A program made the position numbers and the translations under genes. A DNA stretch of 64,000 nt from the NCBI RefSeq assembly GCF_008974145.1, contig NZ_BJKP01000002.1:62001-126000 (forward strand). The letters run 5' to 3'. Of this stretch, positions 61,526 to 64,000 are shown piece by piece. Source of the stretch: Microcystis aeruginosa NIES-4325. Lineage in GTDB: Bacteria > Cyanobacteriota > Cyanobacteriia > Cyanobacteriales > Microcystaceae. Below the pieces are notes generated by a model, which was not told where the DNA came from, did not search any database, and saw nothing but the letters and a program-made list of their open reading frames with translations. How positions within the stretch are numbered: position 1 is the stretch's first letter; each line of letters begins with the position of its first letter.

Positions 61526-63109
61526 TTAGATTTCGGGGGCTTTTAGGGAATAAAGGGAGAAACTAGGGGTTTTTGCCTTTGCCTGTTGCACTAAACTGGG
61601 GACAGAATTACGCGCTAGGGCGGTTAATTTATTGGTGGTAGCATCGTAAATCGTCGTGGCCACTTTGGGATAGAGTCCAATGCCGATAATTGGCACTAAT
61701 AGAGAAGCGATGATAAAGACTTCCCGGGGTTCCGCGTCGACGAGGGCATGGTGTTCTTCTAATTCCTTATTTTCAGGCCCGTAGAGAATTTCTCGCAACA
61801 TGGACAACAGATAAATCGGGGTGAGAATGACACCGATAGCCGCTAAAAAGACAATAATGACGCGGAAAGTGGGACTATAGGCATCACTGGTGGCAAACCC
61901 GATAAATACCATTAATTCCGCCACAAAACCGCTCATCCCGGGCAAAGCCAGGGAAGCGAGGGAACAGGTGGTCCACATGGCAAAAACTTTCTTCATTTTC
62001 TTGCCGACACCGCCCATCTCGTCTAACATCAGGGTATGGGTGCGATCGTAGGTACAACCGACCATAAAGAATAAACTCGCCCCAATCAGTCCGTGGGAAA
62101 TCATCTGTAACATCGCCCCACTTGTACCAATATCGGTAAAGGAAGCCATACCAATCAGGACAAATCCCATGTGAGAGATGGAAGAATAGGCAATTTTGCG
62201 CTTAAGATTGCGTTGGGCAAAGGAGGTTAAGGCGGCGTAGATAATATTAACTACCCCTAAAATCACCAAAACGGGGGCGAAAACGGCGTGAGCATCGGGT
62301 AACATCCCCATATTCATCCGTAGGAGCGCATAACCACCCATTTTAAGCAAAATTCCCGCTAGTAACATATGGGCGGGGGCAGTGGCTTCGCCGTGGGCAT
62401 CCGGTAGCCAAGTATGGAGAGGGAAAATCGGCAGTTTTACCCCGTAGGCAATCAGAAAACCGGCGTAGAGGAATAATTGCAGTTTTAGGGGGAAATCCTT
62501 GCCGGCAATAGTCACCATGTCAAAGGAGACGGTATCGCCATAAAAAGCCATCGTCAGCGCCGCTACAAGGATGAAGAGGGAGCCTCCGGCGGTGTAAAGG
62601 ATAAATTTGGTGGCTGCGTAGAGACGGCGCTTACCGCCCCAAATAGAGAGGATCAGATAGACGGGGACTAATTCTAATTCCCAGACGAGGAAGAACAGTA
62701 ACAGATCCTGTACGGCAAACACCGCAATCTGTCCCCCGTACATCAACAGCATCAGGAAGTAGAATAGTTTCGGTTTAAAAGTTACCGGCCAAGCCGCTAA
62801 GATAGCCAGAGTGGTGATAAATCCCGTTAAGATAATTAGAGGCATGGAGAGGCCATCGGCTCCTAAAGACCATCTTAGGTCAATTTCGGGCAACCATTGG
62901 TAACTTTCCACTAATTGCAGATTGGGATTAGCAAAATCGTAACTGCTATAGAAAGCGTAGATAATTAGGGCAAAGTCGATTAATCCCACCGTCAGAGCAA
63001 ACCATCTCACGGTTTTACCGTCTTTATCGGGAATTATGGGAACCAATAAGGCGGCGACGATGGGAAAAAGGATGATGGCAGTTAACCAAGGAAAGTTCGT
63101 TAGATTCAT
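61526..63109 (-). CDS. ndhD: NAD(P)H-quinone oxidoreductase subunit 4 (NdhD)
   Basis: Proton-pumping antiporter-like subunit of the NDH-1 complex in thylakoid membranes, used for respiration and cyclic electron flow. 527 residues with about 14 membrane helices: [40 protein letters not shown] with the conserved Glu, [23 protein letters not shown] with the key residues of the channel, and [13 protein letters not shown]. Length fits NdhD1-type subunits. The usual partner ndhF is not within this window. Confidence 0.95.
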   Translation of the reverse strand: MNLTNFPWLTAIILFPIVAALLVPIIPDKDGKTVRWFALTVGLIDFALIIYAFYSSYDFANPNLQLVESYQWLPEIDLRWSLGADGLSMPLIILTGFITTLAILAAWPVTFKPKLFYFLMLLMYGGQIAVFAVQDLLLFFLVWELELVPVYLILSIWGGKRRLYAATKFILYTAGGSLFILVAALTMAFYGDTVSFDMVTIAGKDFPLKLQLFLYAGFLIAYGVKLPIFPLHTWLPDAHGEATAPAHMLLAGILLKMGGYALLRMNMGMLPDAHAVFAPVLVILGVVNIIYAALTSFAQRNLKRKIAYSSISHMGFVLIGMASFTDIGTSGAMLQMISHGLIGASLFFMVGCTYDRTHTLMLDEMGGVGKKMKKVFAMWTTCSLASLALPGMSGFVAELMVFIGFATSDAYSPTFRVIIVFLAAIGVILTPIYLLSMLREILYGPENKELEEHHALVDAEPREVFIIASLLVPIIGIGLYPKVATTIYDATTNKLTALARNSVPSLVQQAKAKTPSFSLYSLKAPEI

Positions 63110-63419
63110 CGGCTGTTTTAATATTTATTTAATCGTCAGAATCGAGAAATTAAGCTAGGGCTTTTTGGCGGTTTTACCTGGGAAAACCGCTTTTTTTCGC
63201 TTGTTCTCGCGGTTACATTTAACTGTACCTAAATCAATCTAGCAATTATTCTCCTGTCCTTGTCTGTTAATATTGTTAAGTTTCAAGAGACTTCTGGCCT
63301 AATTAATTTTTGGGAGTTCAAAAATGGGAAAAATAGCGACGAAGTTGCAGAAAATCTCTAAATAGACTCTTTAATTGATTATCGTTCACCCTTAATTCTC
63401 CTGACTGCTTGCTAACCAC
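63110..63419. other. 310-base gap between pcyA and ndhD
   Basis: No gene. The ndhD-proximal part holds a terminator-like hairpin in the plus-strand sense (entered separately). The pcyA-proximal part is AT-rich with AGGAGAATAATTGC-like minus-strand sequence and no clear -10/-35 pair. Confidence 0.5.
63168..63197 (+). terminator. Terminator-like hairpin in plus-strand sense upstream of ndhD
   Basis: GCGGTTTT (63168-63175) and AAAACCGC (63183-63190) form eight perfect pairs, with CC/GG in the loop, followed by seven T (63191-63197). This is a textbook intrinsic terminator for plus-strand transcripts, yet both flanking genes are on the minus strand. Confidence 0.7.
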
Positions 63420-64000
63420 TTAATCGGGCAAATCAAAGAGAACACCCGTCATATAACGCTCTGCCCATTCCCAACCAAAGGCTTTTTCTAGTACACGCCG
63501 AGTTTTATCGTTTTTCTGCTGTTGACTACAATAATCCCGTTGTCCCTGTAAATAAATGCGCGCTTCTTCCCCAGAAAGAGGCTGACTTTCTTTAGCACAT
63601 TTGCAGTGAATTGTCAAGAAATCTGTTACTCTTTGTAAAAATTGTCGTTCCTCGGCGGCGGTTTCGGGACGAATAAACAGACAATATTGGGAGAAAATAT
63701 GACCCCAAGAAGGCAAATCACGAGCTTGAGCGAAATCGGCCGCAGGTAAAGCCGCTAAAGCTTGATTATAGGCACTAGAGAGGGTTTTATCGCCACTGGT
63801 GGGAGAAAGATCCACAATAGCGGCACTGATTCCCGCTTTGCCGGAGACTATATCACATCCGAACATCGGCAGCGGATATTCTGGACGGGGGAACATGACA
63901 CAGTGGAGAATATCCAAACCATTGCCCAGTTTAGCCAGTTCTAGGTGCATTTTGCGGAACTGGGGAGTTTGATAGCAGCGATTCTCGATAATTAATTTTT
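63420..64000 (-). CDS. pcyA: Phycocyanobilin:ferredoxin oxidoreductase, 5' end outside window
   Basis: Reduces biliverdin to phycocyanobilin, the phycobilisome and phytochrome chromophore, with ferredoxin as donor. The visible 193 codons run from [20 protein letters not shown] through [33 protein letters not shown] to the end VLFDLPD; full-length enzymes have about 245 residues, so roughly 50 N-terminal codons lie beyond position 64000. The internal Met at 63950 is not the start. The His in ILHCVMF and Asp in FGCDIV of the active site are present. Confidence 0.95.
   Translation of the reverse strand, partial: KLIIENRCYQTPQFRKMHLELAKLGNGLDILHCVMFPRPEYPLPMFGCDIVSGKAGISAAIVDLSPTSGDKTLSSAYNQALAALPAADFAQARDLPSWGHIFSQYCLFIRPETAAEERQFLQRVTDFLTIHCKCAKESQPLSGEEARIYLQGQRDYCSQQQKNDKTRRVLEKAFGWEWAERYMTGVLFDLPD

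Overview
The window is a stretch of a cyanobacterial chromosome, most likely a Microcystis strain. The cyanobacterial assignment rests on gene content: a phycobilisome-type bilin protein, pcyA, ndhD, the sufR/sufBCDS locus, a PAP/fibrillin protein, DUF4079 and DUF7219 proteins, a photorespiratory glycerate kinase, an MntC-type lipoprotein and several Uma2 proteins. It is supported by many HIP1 octamers (GCGATCGC), low GC intergenic DNA and heptamer-type repeats (AGTTATC, TTGCCTC) between genes. The genus is inferred from overall resemblance and was not tested by any search.

Layout. 1-7.0 kb: flavin reductase (cut by the window), small alpha/beta-barrel protein, rhomboid protease, endonuclease III overlapping a site-2 protease, a phycobilisome-domain protein, PAP/fibrillin, and murF overlapping a secreted propeller-like protein. 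7.0-13.3 kb: a gene-free stretch with a probable TnpB/IS605 fossil, a conserved unknown protein, purD, a GT4 glycosyltransferase and a CPBP membrane protease. 13.3-19.3 kb: the SUF iron-sulfur cluster locus, with sufR divergent from sufBCDS and two exact CAAC-N6-GTTG operators around the sufB promoter. 19.3-27.7 kb: an RluA-type pseudouridine synthase, tRNA-Phe, an IS630 fragment, a Uma2 protein with a 21-bp tandem repeat tail, gltA with a terminator, an oligopeptide-type binding lipoprotein and an overlapping MGT glycosyltransferase.

27.9-34.8 kb is the accessory part. A four-gene minus-strand operon (DUF4160, DUF2442, a duplicated glycine-zipper membrane protein, a small PD-(D/E)XK nuclease) lies between two copies of a 47-bp direct repeat, and a NYN-LOTUS protein sits just beyond. 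Then come a membrane J-domain protein, a Ser/Thr kinase, an ISL3-like MITE inserted at the kinase stop codon, the frameshifted tail of a toxin gene, and two more Uma2 genes. The cassette with its membrane protein and nuclease is the best candidate here for an undescribed system.

34.8-64 kb is mostly housekeeping: a Gld-like ABC exporter, glycerate kinase, an alpha/beta hydrolase, a DUF29 gene between two copies of a ~143-bp repeat (a third partial copy lies upstream), a copper ATPase, hemE, an SDR protein, an MsbA-like ABC exporter, cysC, a lytic transglycosylase, an EcfT-like protein, coaE, purC, a DUF7219 protein, thrS, an orphan mntC facing a His-rich COG0523 GTPase, a DUF4079 protein, an M1 aminopeptidase with HEAT repeats, a small MITE, ndhD and the 3' part of pcyA. 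No rRNA, CRISPR array or prophage was seen.
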